Counted from the first letter of the stretch, positions 1 through 9,042 are shown. The stretch is 64,000 bases of DNA from JAVVHH01 sp965199665 (GCA_965199665.1 OZ241208.1:3844001-3908000), one strand, 5' to 3'. Translations and numbers: made by a program. The notes: generated by a model not told the origin, from the sequence alone.

Positions 1-612
1 TGGATCGAGGAGGTGACCGCGCCGCTGCCCTCGCGCCTGTCCGGCGTGGTCACTGTCACGCCCGGCGCGCTGACGAAGCGGACCATCACGCTGGATACGG
101 GGGGACGGCACCGCTGGTCGCCGATCGCGCCGACCGCGTCGGTGCAGGTGCGGATGCAGCGGCCCGGCCTGTCGTGGTCCGGCACCGGCTACCTGGACAG
201 CAACGAGGGCGACCGCCCGCTGGAGCGCGACTTCCGCGAGTGGGATTGGTGCCGCGCGCCGTCGGGGGATGGGGCGGTGATCCTCTACAACGCCGTGCGC
301 CGGGTCGGCGGGCGGCAGGATCTGGCGCTGCGGATCGACCGGGCCGGCATCGTCACACCGTTCGACCCGCCGCCGCCGGCCAGCCTGCCCCGCACGCTGT
401 GGGGCCTGCACCCCTCCACGCGGTGCGACGCGCATTCGCGGCCCATCGTGCGGCAACGGCTGGAGGACGCGCCGTTCTACTCGCGCTCCGTCATCGAGAC
501 GCGGTTGGGCGGCGAGCGGGTGCACGCGGTGCACGAGAGCCTGGACATGGACCGCTTCACCGCGCCGTGGGTGCAGGCGATGCTGCCGTTCCGCATCCCG
601 CGCCGGCGGTGA
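1..612 (+). CDS. crtC: Carotenoid 1,2-hydratase (hydroxyneurosporene synthase), 3' part
   Basis: The reading frame is open from the first base of the window to a TGA at 610, so only the C-terminal ~203 residues are present. The segment with GYLDSNEGDRPLE followed by the REWDWCRA motif is characteristic of CrtC, which adds water to the psi end groups of neurosporene or lycopene in spheroidene/spirilloxanthin synthesis, at the membrane. A GTG at 13 exists but is not a convincing start. The next gene begins 4 bases after the stop. CrtC fits the crtI/crtB genes about 10 kb further on, although unrelated genes lie between them. Confidence 0.85.
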   Translation, partial: WIEEVTAPLPSRLSGVVTVTPGALTKRTITLDTGGRHRWSPIAPTASVQVRMQRPGLSWSGTGYLDSNEGDRPLERDFREWDWCRAPSGDGAVILYNAVRRVGGRQDLALRIDRAGIVTPFDPPPPASLPRTLWGLHPSTRCDAHSRPIVRQRLEDAPFYSRSVIETRLGGERVHAVHESLDMDRFTAPWVQAMLPFRIPRRR

Positions 613-616
613 CGGC

Positions 617-1291
617 ATGCCGGGGCCGGGGCCGGGCAGCCGGGCGATCGGGGCCGGGCTGCTCACGGCCAGCGTCGGCGCCGGGTGCCTGGACGTCCTG
701 AGCTACAACGCGCTGGGGGAGGTGTTTCCGTCCGCCATGACGGGCAACCTGGCGCTGCTCGGCCGCGGGTTGGGCGGGGGCGACCTCCACGCCATCGAGC
801 GCAACCTGTGCGCCTTCGCGGCCTTCTTCGCCGGCACGATCGCGACCGCGTCCGTATTACGGGGCACGCCGGGCAAGGTCCGTTTCCTGCTGGCACTCGC
901 CGCGCAGGCGATCGTGCTGGCGACGATGGCCTGGTTCTGGCCCGAGCGGGACGCCGCCGACCGGCGCCTGGTATTGATCGCGGCGGCATCGGCCGGCATG
1001 GGCATGCAGAGCGCGATCGCCACGCGGATCGGGCTCGACGCGGTCTCGACCACCTACTTCACCGGGCTCACGGTCAAGATCGCGACCGGATTGGTGGCGC
1101 GGCACGGGCGGCGCCGGGTCGGGTGGCCGGTGCTGGCCCTGGCCGCCTATGTCGCGGGCGCGGCGCTGGCGGGGGCGTCCATCCTGGCCCGCCAGCTGCC
1201 GACGCTGGCCGCCACCCTGCCGCTGCTGCCGCTGCTCGCCACGCTGCTGCTGGCGTTGATCGTCGCCGGATCGCGCTCCGAACCGGCTTGA
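617..1291 (+). CDS. DUF1275 (YoaK-type) integral membrane protein
   Basis: A 224-residue hydrophobic protein with about six membrane segments. Two signature stretches of the DUF1275 family are visible: DVLSYNALGEVFPSAMTGN near the N-terminus and the later AIATRIGLDAVSTTYFTG. The family is widespread and its function is unknown; a transport role is only guessed. It starts 4 bases downstream of crtC and is probably cotranscribed with it, though a link to carotenoids is not shown by the sequence. Confidence 0.8.
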   Translation: MPGPGPGSRAIGAGLLTASVGAGCLDVLSYNALGEVFPSAMTGNLALLGRGLGGGDLHAIERNLCAFAAFFAGTIATASVLRGTPGKVRFLLALAAQAIVLATMAWFWPERDAADRRLVLIAAASAGMGMQSAIATRIGLDAVSTTYFTGLTVKIATGLVARHGRRRVGWPVLALAAYVAGAALAGASILARQLPTLAATLPLLPLLATLLLALIVAGSRSEPA

Positions 1292-1347
1292 CGCGAGCCG
1301 CCCAGCCCTGAACTCTGCGCGGGTCAGCCATACCGCCGGAGAATACC

Positions 1348-2937
1348 ATGCATCGCCGAAGCCTGCTCGCCGCCGGTGCTGCCCTCACCGGTGCCGGCCT
1401 GATCCGCCCCGTTCGCGCGGCCCCGAGCGCCACGCCGGTCTCCATCATCCGCTTCGTGCCACAGGCCGACCTGTCAAGCATCGACCCGGTCTGGACCACC
1501 GCCACCGTCGCCTTCAACCACGGCATGATGGTCTACGACTCGCTCTACGGCATCGACGACAAGCTGCAGCCGCAGCCGCAGATGGTGAGTGGCCACCAGA
1601 CCAGCGATGACGGGCTGAGCTGGACCTTCACCCTGCGCGACGGCCTGCGCTTTCACGACGACGAGCCGGTCCGCGCTGCCGACTGCGTCGCGTCGATCGC
1701 GCGCTGGGGCAAGCGCAAAGGTTTCGGCCAGAAGCTGCTCTCGGTCACGGAGGAGATGACGGCGCTGGACGACAAGCGCTTCCGCATTCGGCTCAAGACA
1801 CCCTTCCCGCTGATGACCTTCGCACTCGGCGGGCCCGACATCTGCCTGATCATGCCCGAGCGGGTCGCCCGCACCGACGCCTTTCAACAGATCACGGATG
1901 CGACCGGGTCCGGCCCGTTCCGCTTCCTGCCGGAGGAGCGGGTGCCGGGCTCCTCCTACGCCTATGCCAAGTTCGACGGCTACGTGCCCCGGTCGGAGCC
2001 GCCCTCGTTCTGGGCCGGCGGCAAGGTGGCGCACGTGGACCGCGTCGAGTGGCGCGTCATCCCCGACCCGGCCACCGCCGCCTCCGCGCTGCAGACGGGC
2101 GAGGTCGACTGGATCGAGTATTCGCTGTTCGACCTGCTGCCGACCTTCAAGCGCGACCGCAACCTCCAGGTCATGAACCTGTACGCGCTGTCGCAGCCGG
2201 CGGTGATCGCGCTCAACCATACCCAGCCCCCCTTCGACAACGCCAAGCTGCGCCGGGCCTTGTTGCCGGCGATCGACCAGAACGAGTTCATGACCGCCGT
2301 GGTGGGCGACGAGCGCGACCTGGTCAGCAACCCGTGCGGCATGTTCACGCCGGGCACGCCCATGGCCAACGGGGCGGACATGGGCGTGCTGACCGCGCCG
2401 CGCGACCTTGCGCGGGCCAAGAAGCTGGTCGCCGAGAGCGGCTACAAGGGCGAGAAGATCGTGCTGATGCTGCCCACCGACCAGATCCCGCTGATCCCCA
2501 TGGTGCAGGTCACGCGCGACCTGTTCAGCAGGCTGGGCCTCAACGTCGAGATGCAGAGCATGGATTGGGCGACGCTGGTAGCCCGCCGGGCGCTGGACAA
2601 GCCGGCGGCCGATGGCGGCTGGACGTCGTTCTGCACCTCCTGGACCGGGCTGCAGCTCTCCAACCCGGGCAGCCACTTTCCCTTGCGCGGCAACGGGCGG
2701 GCCGGCTGGTTCGGCTGGCCCGAGAGCCCGACGCTGGAAGGATTGCGCGACCAGTGGTTCGCCGCGCCGGACGAGGCGGCGCAGAAGGCGATCTGCGAGA
2801 AGATGCAGGCCGTGGCGTTCGACGAGGTGCCCTACGTCCCGATCGGCGCCTATTCCATTCCGTGCACGCTCCGGCGCAGCCTGTCCGGCATGGTCAATGC
2901 CGGCAACATCTGCTTCTGGGGCGTGCAGAAAGCCTGA
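1348..2937 (+). CDS. ABC transporter substrate-binding protein, family 5 (dipeptide/nickel type)
   Basis: A 529-residue periplasmic solute-binding protein. The N-terminus (MHRRSLLAAGAALTGAGLI, cleavage near AA) is a signal peptide with a Tat-like twin arginine. The typical DppA/OppA features follow: a DLSSIDPVWTT segment, WTFTLRDGLRFHDDEPV, and a late region on reordering of the bound ligand. No permease or ATPase lies next to it. It converges with the keto-deoxyarabonate dehydratase gene, with only 10 bases between stops, so it may supply a sugar, sugar acid or peptide; the ligand cannot be read from sequence. The ATG at 1348 follows a GGAG at 1338. Confidence 0.85.
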   Translation: MHRRSLLAAGAALTGAGLIRPVRAAPSATPVSIIRFVPQADLSSIDPVWTTATVAFNHGMMVYDSLYGIDDKLQPQPQMVSGHQTSDDGLSWTFTLRDGLRFHDDEPVRAADCVASIARWGKRKGFGQKLLSVTEEMTALDDKRFRIRLKTPFPLMTFALGGPDICLIMPERVARTDAFQQITDATGSGPFRFLPEERVPGSSYAYAKFDGYVPRSEPPSFWAGGKVAHVDRVEWRVIPDPATAASALQTGEVDWIEYSLFDLLPTFKRDRNLQVMNLYALSQPAVIALNHTQPPFDNAKLRRALLPAIDQNEFMTAVVGDERDLVSNPCGMFTPGTPMANGADMGVLTAPRDLARAKKLVAESGYKGEKIVLMLPTDQIPLIPMVQVTRDLFSRLGLNVEMQSMDWATLVARRALDKPAADGGWTSFCTSWTGLQLSNPGSHFPLRGNGRAGWFGWPESPTLEGLRDQWFAAPDEAAQKAICEKMQAVAFDEVPYVPIGAYSIPCTLRRSLSGMVNAGNICFWGVQKA

Positions 2938-2947
2938 CGCACTGGGA

Positions 2948-3868
2948 TTACTTGCCCCAGCGCAGCACCAGCGGGTCGGTCCGGCGCGCCACCTCCAGCA
3001 GGCCTTGGCGCGTGGCCGGGTGCAGCGGCGGCAGGGGGTGGCGCAGCGTGTCGTGGCGGATCACGCCGCCCGCCTGCATCAGCACCTTGGCCGCCGCCAG
3101 CCCGGCCTGCCGGTTCTCGTAGTTGATCAACGGCAGCCAGCGCGCATAGGCGTCCATGGCCTCGTCGCGGCGGCCGGCGAACCACGGGTCCATGATCTGG
3201 CGGATGCCGTCGGGGTAGCCGCCGCCGGTCATGGCGCCGGTGGCGCCCGCGTCGAGATCGGCGCCCAGCGTGATCGCCTCCTCGCCATCCCACGGGCCCT
3301 CGATCGCGTCGCCGCCGAGCTCGATCAGGGTGCGCAGCTTGGCGGCGGCCTGGGGCACCTCGATCTTGAAATAGCAGAGGTTCTCGAGCTCGGTCGCCAT
3401 GCGCGCCAGGAACGGGGCGGAGAGCGGCGTGCCGGCCACGGGCGCGTCCTGAACCATGATCGGGATGCCGATCCCGTCCGACACGGCCCGGTAGAACTCG
3501 AAGATCGACGCCTCCGGCACGCGGAACGTCGCGCCGTGATAGGGCGGCATGACCATCACCATCGCCGCCCCGGCCTCCTGCGCCCGGCGCGACCGGTCGA
3601 CGCATTCGGCGGTGGAGAAATGCGTGGTGGTCACGATCACCGGCACGCGCCCGGCCACATGCTCCAGCACGTTGCGCATCACGGTGTCGCGCTCCGCGTC
3701 CGTCAGCACGAATTGCTCGGAGAAGTTGGCCAGGATGCACAGGCCGTCCGACCCGGCGTCGATCATGAAATCGACGGCGCGGCGCTGGCCCGCCGGGTCG
3801 AGCGCGCCGCGCTCGTCGAACACGGTGGGCACGACGGGGAACACGCCGCGATAGCGGGGAGTTGGCAT
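2948..3868 (-). CDS. L-2-keto-3-deoxyarabonate dehydratase (DapA/NAL superfamily)
   Basis: 306 residues, class I aldolase-like TIM barrel. The Schiff-base lysine is K168 in CYFKIEVP. The position that carries the YN tyrosine in true dihydrodipicolinate synthases reads IMVQDAP (137-143), as in the L-arabinose-pathway dehydratases; from memory the whole protein closely resembles the Azospirillum brasilense enzyme. It converts 2-keto-3-deoxy-L-arabonate to alpha-ketoglutarate semialdehyde in the cytoplasm. The gene lies 14 bases after the arabonate dehydratase gene on the same strand, which supplies its substrate. The start is the ATG at 3868; the longer upstream open frame is only the shadow of the neighbour. 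Confidence 0.85.
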   Translation of the reverse strand: MPTPRYRGVFPVVPTVFDERGALDPAGQRRAVDFMIDAGSDGLCILANFSEQFVLTDAERDTVMRNVLEHVAGRVPVIVTTTHFSTAECVDRSRRAQEAGAAMVMVMPPYHGATFRVPEASIFEFYRAVSDGIGIPIMVQDAPVAGTPLSAPFLARMATELENLCYFKIEVPQAAAKLRTLIELGGDAIEGPWDGEEAITLGADLDAGATGAMTGGGYPDGIRQIMDPWFAGRRDEAMDAYARWLPLINYENRQAGLAAAKVLMQAGGVIRHDTLRHPLPPLHPATRQGLLEVARRTDPLVLRWGK

Positions 3869-3882
3869 GGTGGAGGGAGCCC

Positions 3883-5619
3883 TCAGTGGTTGTCGCGCGG
3901 GACCGGCGCGCCGGAGCGGCCGACCAGGAAGTCGAAATCCACGCCGCGATCGGCCTGCATCACGTGGTCGAGGTAGAGCCGGGCATAGCCGCGCTCGGCA
4001 TGCGGCGGCGGCGGCGTCCAGCCCGCGCGCCGCCGGGCCATCTCCGCCTCGTCCACGTGCAAGTGAAGCGAGCGGGCATGGACGTCCAACGTGATGAGGT
4101 CGCCGTTTTGCACCAGCGCCAGCGGCCCGCCAACGGTGGCTTCCGGCGCGACGTGCAGCACCACCGTGCCGTAGGCGGTGCCGGACATGCGTGCGTCCGA
4201 CACGCGGATCATGTCGCGCACGCCCTCCCGCAGCAGCTTGGCGGGCAGCGGCATGTTGCCGACCTCGGCCATGCCGGGGTAGCCGCGCGGCCCGCAATGC
4301 TTGAGCACCATGATGCAGGACGCATCGATGTCGAGCGCCTCGTCCTCCACCGCGTCGTGCATCTCCTCCACGCTCTCGAACACCACCGCGCGCCCGGTGT
4401 GCCGCATCAGCTCCGGCGATGCGGCGGACGGCTTGATGACGGCCCCGTTGGGGGCGAGGTTGCCGGTCAGGATGGCCAGCCCGCCCTCCGGCTTGAACGG
4501 CTCCTCCCACGAGGTGACGACCTCGGGATTGTAGTTCGGCGCAGACTCGACGTTCTCCCAAATCGTGCGGCCGTTGGCGGTGCGCGCGTCCCGGTGCAGC
4601 TTACCCTGCTCGCCCAGCGTCCGCAGCACGGCCGGCAGCCCGCCGGCATAGTAGAAATCCTCCATCAGGAAGCGGCCGGACGGCATCAGGTTGACCAGAC
4701 AGCGCATGTCGCGGCCCAGCCGGTCGAAATCGGCCAAGGTGAGATCGATCCCGACCCGGCCGGCCAGCGCCAGCAGGTGCACCACCGCGTTGGTGGAGCC
4801 GCCGATGGCGCCCAGCGTGCGGATTGCGTTCTCGAACGCCTCCCGCGTCAGCAGGTCGGACGGCTTGAGGTCCTCGTGCACCATGCCGACGATGCGCCGC
4901 CCGGCCATCCTGGCCAGCAGGTTGCGCCGGGCGTCCGCGGCGGGGATGGCGGCATTGCCGGGCAGGCCCAATCCCAGTGCCTCCACCACCGAGGCCATGG
5001 TCGAGGCCGTGCCCATCGTCATGCACGACCCCGCCGACCGGTTCATCCCCGCTTCGGCCTCGTGGAACTGCTCCAGCGTGACCTCGCCGGCGCGCAGCTG
5101 CTCGCTCATGGAGATGATGTTGGTGCCGGAGCCGATGATCTCGCCGCGGTAGACGCCGCGCAGCTGCGGGCCGCCCGAGACGCCGATGGCGGGCAGGTCG
5201 GCCGAGGCCGCGCCCATCAGCAGCGCGGGCGTGGTCTTGTCGCAGCCCATCAGCAGCACGACGCCGTCGAGCGGATGGGCGCGGATCGCCTCCTCCACGT
5301 CCATGGAGGCCAGGTTGCGGAACAGCATGGCCGTCGGCCGCATGGTGACCTCGCCGAGCGAGGAAACCGGGAACTCGAGCGGGAAGCCGCCCGCCTCCAG
5401 CACGCCGGTGCGGACGTGCTGCGCCAGGTCGCGGAAATGCCCGTTGCAGGGCGTCAGCTCCGACCAGGTGTTGCAGATGCCGATCACCGGGCGGCCGTCG
5501 AACTGATCGTGCGGGGTGCCGTCGTTCTTGAGAAAGGAGCGGTAGTAGAACCCCATCTTGTCCTGCCGCCCGAACCAGGCCTGGGAACGGAGCGGGCGGG
5601 AAGCTGGCTTGTCGGTCAT
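3883..5619 (-). CDS. L-arabonate dehydratase (IlvD/Edd family)
   Basis: 578 residues, the usual length for sugar-acid dehydratases of the IlvD/Edd family. The Fe-S ligand cysteines are visible: C49 in GICNTW, C126 in MGCDKTTPA and C199 in GSCMTMG. It removes water from L-arabonate to give 2-keto-3-deoxy-L-arabonate, the step before the adjacent downstream gene. The ATG at 5619 is chosen because GGAG lies 6 bases upstream; a GTG at 5631 overlaps that site. Other sugar acids (xylonate, fuconate) are possible substrates, but the pairing with the KDA dehydratase favours arabonate. Confidence 0.85.
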   Translation of the reverse strand: MTDKPASRPLRSQAWFGRQDKMGFYYRSFLKNDGTPHDQFDGRPVIGICNTWSELTPCNGHFRDLAQHVRTGVLEAGGFPLEFPVSSLGEVTMRPTAMLFRNLASMDVEEAIRAHPLDGVVLLMGCDKTTPALLMGAASADLPAIGVSGGPQLRGVYRGEIIGSGTNIISMSEQLRAGEVTLEQFHEAEAGMNRSAGSCMTMGTASTMASVVEALGLGLPGNAAIPAADARRNLLARMAGRRIVGMVHEDLKPSDLLTREAFENAIRTLGAIGGSTNAVVHLLALAGRVGIDLTLADFDRLGRDMRCLVNLMPSGRFLMEDFYYAGGLPAVLRTLGEQGKLHRDARTANGRTIWENVESAPNYNPEVVTSWEEPFKPEGGLAILTGNLAPNGAVIKPSAASPELMRHTGRAVVFESVEEMHDAVEDEALDIDASCIMVLKHCGPRGYPGMAEVGNMPLPAKLLREGVRDMIRVSDARMSGTAYGTVVLHVAPEATVGGPLALVQNGDLITLDVHARSLHLHVDEAEMARRRAGWTPPPPHAERGYARLYLDHVMQADRGVDFDFLVGRSGAPVPRDNH

Positions 5620-5697
5620 GGTCGTCTCCACCCGGTCACCGCCGCATCCGCCCGGACCCGTGCGGCCGCCGCGGCGTTCGACGGCTGGAACCCGGGC

Positions 5698-6147
5698 TCA
5701 GGCGGCGCTGGTCTCATCGATGGGCGATGGTGCCCCGGCCTCCGGCGCTTTGCTAGCTCCCCCGGCGCCCGCGCGGCGGGAGGTCGGCCGCGCGCCGAGC
5801 CGGTCGAGCACGTCGGGGTTGGTGCGGGCCCAGGCGTAGAGGAACTCGACCGGCTCGACCACGCGCAGCCCGAGCGCCGTCAGTTCGTACTCGACCGCAG
5901 GCGGGACGGTGCCGTGCACGTGCCGCGTGACCAGCCCGCTCCCTTCCATCTCCCGCAGCGTCTGCGTCAGCATCTTCTTGGAGATGCCCGGCAGGCTCCG
6001 GTGCAGCACCCCCGTCCGCGCCGTGCCGCCGTGGCGGGCATGCAGCGTGTGCAGGATCATGCTCGTCCACTTGGTGGCGAACAGCTCCAGCACGCGCCGC
6101 GGCGCACAATCCTCGCGCCACTCCTCCTCCGGGGTGCCGGGCTGCAT
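5698..6147 (-). CDS. HxlR-family transcriptional regulator
   Basis: A 149-residue winged-helix protein with the family pattern: an N-terminal cysteine (C14), the KWTSMILHTLH helix, a recognition helix region GISKKMLTQTLREMEGSGLV, and a wing ending in YELTALG. HxlR proteins often sense reactive electrophiles or oxidants through a cysteine. The gene is divergent from the PRISE-type reductase gene with a 100-base gap, so autoregulation and control of the reductase-pdxA pair is the natural guess. Confidence 0.85.
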   Translation of the reverse strand: MQPGTPEEEWREDCAPRRVLELFATKWTSMILHTLHARHGGTARTGVLHRSLPGISKKMLTQTLREMEGSGLVTRHVHGTVPPAVEYELTALGLRVVEPVEFLYAWARTNPDVLDRLGARPTSRRAGAGGASKAPEAGAPSPIDETSAA

Positions 6148-6247
6148 GGGTGGGAACCTCCTGGTGCCTATGTCCCTGTACGGTGCCGTCTAGACCAGCG
6201 GACCCGCCCTGCCCAGCTATCGGCTGGATCGGACACGGGAGACGCGG

Positions 6248-7309
6248 ATGGCAGGCACGGCATTGGTGGTGGGCGCGAGCGGCATCGTCGGCAGCGCGAC
6301 GGCGGCGCTGCTCGGCGCCGAAGGGTGGACGGTGCACGGGCTGGCGCGGCGCCCGACGTCGCAACCCGGCGTGCAGCCCGTGGCGGCGGACCTGCAGGAC
6401 GCGGCGGGCACGGCGGCGGCGCTGGCCGGGCTGCGGCCCGACGCGGTGTTCATCACCACCTGGTTGCGGCAGGACAGCGAAGCGGAGAACATCCGGGTCA
6501 ACGGCGCGATGGTGCGCCACCTGCTCGACGGCCTGCGCCCCGGCGGCAGCACCCGTCACGTCGCGCTGGTGACCGGGCTCAAGCACTACCTCGGCCCGTT
6601 CGAGGCCTACGGGAAGGGCACGCTGCCGCAGACGCCGTTCCGCGAGGAGCAGGGCCGGCTGCCGGTCGAGAACTTCTACTACGCCCAGGAGGATGAGGTC
6701 TTCGCCGCCGCCGCGCGCGACGGCTTCACCTGGAGCGTGCACCGCCCGCATACGGTGATCGGCAAGGCGGTGGGCAACGCCATGAACATGGGCACCACGC
6801 TCGCCGCCTATGCGACGCTGTGCCGCGAGACCGGGCGGCCGTTCCGCTTTCCCGGCTCCGCTGCCCAGTGGAACGGCCTGACGGATATGACGGATGCCCG
6901 CATCCTGGCCCAGCAGCTCCTATGGGCGACCACCACGCCGGCGGCGCACGACCAGGCCTTCAACGTGGTCAATGGCGACGTCTTCCGCTGGAGCTGGATG
7001 TGGGGCCACATCGCCGAGTGGTTCGGCCTGGTGGCCGCGCCCTTCGACGGCACCGTGCAGCCATTACAGCAACAGATGGCCGGGGACGCCCCGCTTTGGG
7101 CCGACATCGCCCGCAAACACGGCCTCGTTGAGCCCGACCTTGCCCGCCTCGCCTCGCCCTGGCACACCGATGCCGACCTGGGCCGCCCGATCGAGGTCGT
7201 CACCGACATGTCCAAGAGCCGCCGCCTGGGCTTCACCGCCTACCAGCCGACCGACGACGCGTTCTTCGACCTGTTCGGCCGGCTGCGCGCCGACAAGCTG
7301 ATCCCGTGA
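6248..7309 (+). CDS. PRISE-type NAD(P)-dependent reductase (progesterone 5-beta-reductase/iridoid synthase-like SDR)
   Basis: 353 residues. A Rossmann start (ALVVGASGIVGSATA) is followed by the motifs typical of the PRISE branch of short-chain dehydrogenases: TGLKHYLGPF containing the catalytic lysine, ENFYYAQED containing the catalytic tyrosine, and a long SVHRPHTVIG...NAMNMG stretch. Such enzymes reduce activated C=C bonds of enones. It overlaps the downstream pdxA-like gene by GTGA. A second, divergent member lies at 52683. The bacterial substrate is unknown. Confidence 0.8.
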   Translation: MAGTALVVGASGIVGSATAALLGAEGWTVHGLARRPTSQPGVQPVAADLQDAAGTAAALAGLRPDAVFITTWLRQDSEAENIRVNGAMVRHLLDGLRPGGSTRHVALVTGLKHYLGPFEAYGKGTLPQTPFREEQGRLPVENFYYAQEDEVFAAAARDGFTWSVHRPHTVIGKAVGNAMNMGTTLAAYATLCRETGRPFRFPGSAAQWNGLTDMTDARILAQQLLWATTTPAAHDQAFNVVNGDVFRWSWMWGHIAEWFGLVAAPFDGTVQPLQQQMAGDAPLWADIARKHGLVEPDLARLASPWHTDADLGRPIEVVTDMSKSRRLGFTAYQPTDDAFFDLFGRLRADKLIP

Positions 7310-8343
7310 CGCCCGGCATGGCGCCTACCGGCACGCCCCCCGTTCGCCCGCTCGCGATCACGATGGGGGATGCGTCCGGCATCGGCCCCGAGATCATCGC
7401 CAAGACCCTCGCCCACGGCACGGACGCGGCCATCGTGTACGGCAGCCAGGTGGTCATGGCGGAGGCGATCCGCCGGCTCGGCCTGGATCTGACGGTCAGG
7501 ATGATCGCCGATCCCGGGGCGGCGCAAGCGGAGGCGGGCGTCGTCGAGCTGGTGGAGGTGACGCGGTTCGCCGAGCCGCCGCCGTTGGGCGAGGTCAGCG
7601 CGGCTTCCGGTCAGGCCTCGTACGACGCGATCGTCGCCGCGATCGCGGCGGCGAAGGCCGGGTCGGTGAGCGGCATCGTGACGGCGCCCATCAACAAGGC
7701 GGCGATGGCGCTCGCCGGGATCAAATACCCGGGACACACCGAGATCCTGGCCGATTTCGGCGGTGCGCCGCGGGTCGCCATGATGCTGGCCAACGACGAC
7801 ATCCGCACCGTGCTGGTGACGATCCACACCTCGCTGCGGATCGCGATCGAGCAGGCGGATTTCGCGGCGCAGATGTCGGCCATCCGGCTGGCGCATGAGG
7901 GCGGCCAGGCGCTTGGCGTCGCGGCGCCGCGGGTGGCGGTCGCCGGGCTCAATCCGCATGCCGGCGAGGGCGGGCTGTTCGGCGACGAGGAGATCCGCAT
8001 CATCCGGCCGGCGATCGAGGCCGCGCGCGCCGAGGGCATCGATGCCAGCGGGCCTTGGCCCGGCGACACGGTGTTCATGCAGGCGCGGGCGGGGCGCTTC
8101 GACGTCGTGGTGGCGCAGTACCACGATCAGGGGCTGATCCCGGTGAAGTATCTCGGGCTGGAGAAGGGCGTGAACATCACGCTCGGCCTGCCGTTCGTCC
8201 GCACCAGCCCGGATCACGGCACCGCGTTCGACATTGCCGGCCAGGGCATCGCCGACCCGGCCTCCCTGCAGACCGCGCTGGCCTATGCCCGCCGCCTCGT
8301 CGCCGCGCGGACACTCGCCCCCGCAGCCGGCAGCACGCGTTGA
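7306..8343 (+). CDS. pdxA: 4-hydroxythreonine-4-phosphate dehydrogenase family protein (PdxA/PdxA2)
   Basis: 345 residues. PLAITMGDASGIGPEI at the start, the metal-binding histidines in PGHTE, VTIHTSLRIA and QYHDQG, and the TSPDHGTAFDIAG tail are all as in PdxA. The enzyme oxidises 4-phosphohydroxy-L-threonine in vitamin B6 synthesis; PdxA2 paralogues act on other phosphorylated hydroxyacids. Because the gene is coupled to the reductase and not to B6 or rRNA-methylase genes, the PdxA2 role is as likely. The GTG at 7306 overlaps the preceding stop; the ATG at 7318 is an alternative. Confidence 0.85.
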   Translation: MTPGMAPTGTPPVRPLAITMGDASGIGPEIIAKTLAHGTDAAIVYGSQVVMAEAIRRLGLDLTVRMIADPGAAQAEAGVVELVEVTRFAEPPPLGEVSAASGQASYDAIVAAIAAAKAGSVSGIVTAPINKAAMALAGIKYPGHTEILADFGGAPRVAMMLANDDIRTVLVTIHTSLRIAIEQADFAAQMSAIRLAHEGGQALGVAAPRVAVAGLNPHAGEGGLFGDEEIRIIRPAIEAARAEGIDASGPWPGDTVFMQARAGRFDVVVAQYHDQGLIPVKYLGLEKGVNITLGLPFVRTSPDHGTAFDIAGQGIADPASLQTALAYARRLVAARTLAPAAGSTR

Positions 8344-8349
8344 CGGAGT

Positions 8350-8374
8350 GCCGCTCCGGGCGGGCCGGAGCGGC
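8350..8374. terminator. Hairpin between convergent genes
   Basis: A perfect 10-bp inverted repeat (GCCGCTCCGG / CCGGAGCGGC) with a 5-base loop lies between the ends of the pdxA-like gene and the convergent acidic-tail protein gene. There is no T-run, as is common in GC-rich genomes. It could stop transcription from both sides. Confidence 0.5.
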
Positions 8375-8383
8375 GGACGTCGG

Positions 8384-8947
8384 TTAGGGGTGGTCGGCCC
8401 GTGGCGCCGGAGTGGCGGAGTCCGGCTCGGCCAGGTTTGCCTCGGCCGTGTTTGGCTCAGTCGTGTTTGGCTCAGTCGTGTTTGGCTCAGCCGTGTCTGG
8501 CTCAGCCGCTTCTGGCTCGGCGGCCTCCGTGCCGGTGCTCTCCGCCGCGGTTTCTTCGGCGGCTGCCTCGACCGGCTCTGGCTCCGGCGCCTTTTCCGGC
8601 GGCGGCTCCTTGGAGCGGTCACGAGCCGCGCTGAGGTAATCGAACACCAGCGGGTCGTGGCCCTCGAAGATCAGGTTGTATTGGGCGCCGGCGGAAACGT
8701 GCGAGTTCTGGTCGACCCGGCCGATCTTCTGGATGACCCAGCCCTCCCCCCGGTCGACCACCGTGGGCGGCAGGCTCACGATTCGGCTCGGCGGCCGCTT
8801 GTCGTCGCGTTCGCGGCCGCGACCCGGACCGCGCGGGCCCCCTTTGCCGCCGCCTTTTCGGTCGCGGCTATTCATGTCGAACGGTGCCTGAGCGGCGGGG
8901 GTGTCGCCCTTGGGTCGATTGGGTGGTTTGGCCATGAGGGCAGTCAT
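8384..8947 (-). CDS. Hypothetical protein with basic Gly/Arg-rich N-region and acidic repeat tail
   Basis: About 187 residues from the ATG at 8947 (8935 is also possible; neither has a clear ribosome site). Three parts are visible: a basic K/R/G-rich region (RDRKGGGKGGPRGPGRGRE), a central conserved-looking stretch from RIVSLPPTVV to FDYLSAARDR, and an acidic tail made of EPNT/EPE-type repeats encoded by a 15-bp tandem DNA repeat. No domain was recognised. The mixed-charge layout suggests a nucleic-acid- or protein-binding linker role, which is a guess. Confidence 0.5.
   Translation of the reverse strand: MTALMAKPPNRPKGDTPAAQAPFDMNSRDRKGGGKGGPRGPGRGRERDDKRPPSRIVSLPPTVVDRGEGWVIQKIGRVDQNSHVSAGAQYNLIFEGHDPLVFDYLSAARDRSKEPPPEKAPEPEPVEAAAEETAAESTGTEAAEPEAAEPDTAEPNTTEPNTTEPNTAEANLAEPDSATPAPRADHP
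8433..8522. repeat. 15-bp in-frame tandem repeat, about 5-6 copies
   Basis: On the plus strand the unit GTGTTTGGCTCAGTC is repeated from 8448 with exact second copy and progressively diverged copies to 8522; a degenerate copy precedes it. It encodes the repeated AEPNT/TEPNT pentapeptides in the acidic tail of the minus-strand protein. Length variation between strains is expected for such repeats. Confidence 0.8.
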
Positions 8948-9042
8948 AATGCAGTCCAAAGCGGGTCGCCATCCCTCCCGCACCGGCCGGCAACTGTCGC
9001 TGGCGGGCGCGAGTTGAGGCTCCGAACGGGTTGGGTGACGAT

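Noticed and set aside
3862..6696. Open frame of 944 codons on the plus strand
   Set aside because: It runs antisense to the arabonate pathway genes and HxlR, is rich in H/Q/R/G from reversed GC-rich codons, and shows no domain. Long shadow frames are expected at this GC content.
8433..8522. CRISPR-like repeat array
   Set aside because: 15-bp units without spacers, in frame inside a protein gene; a simple coding tandem repeat.
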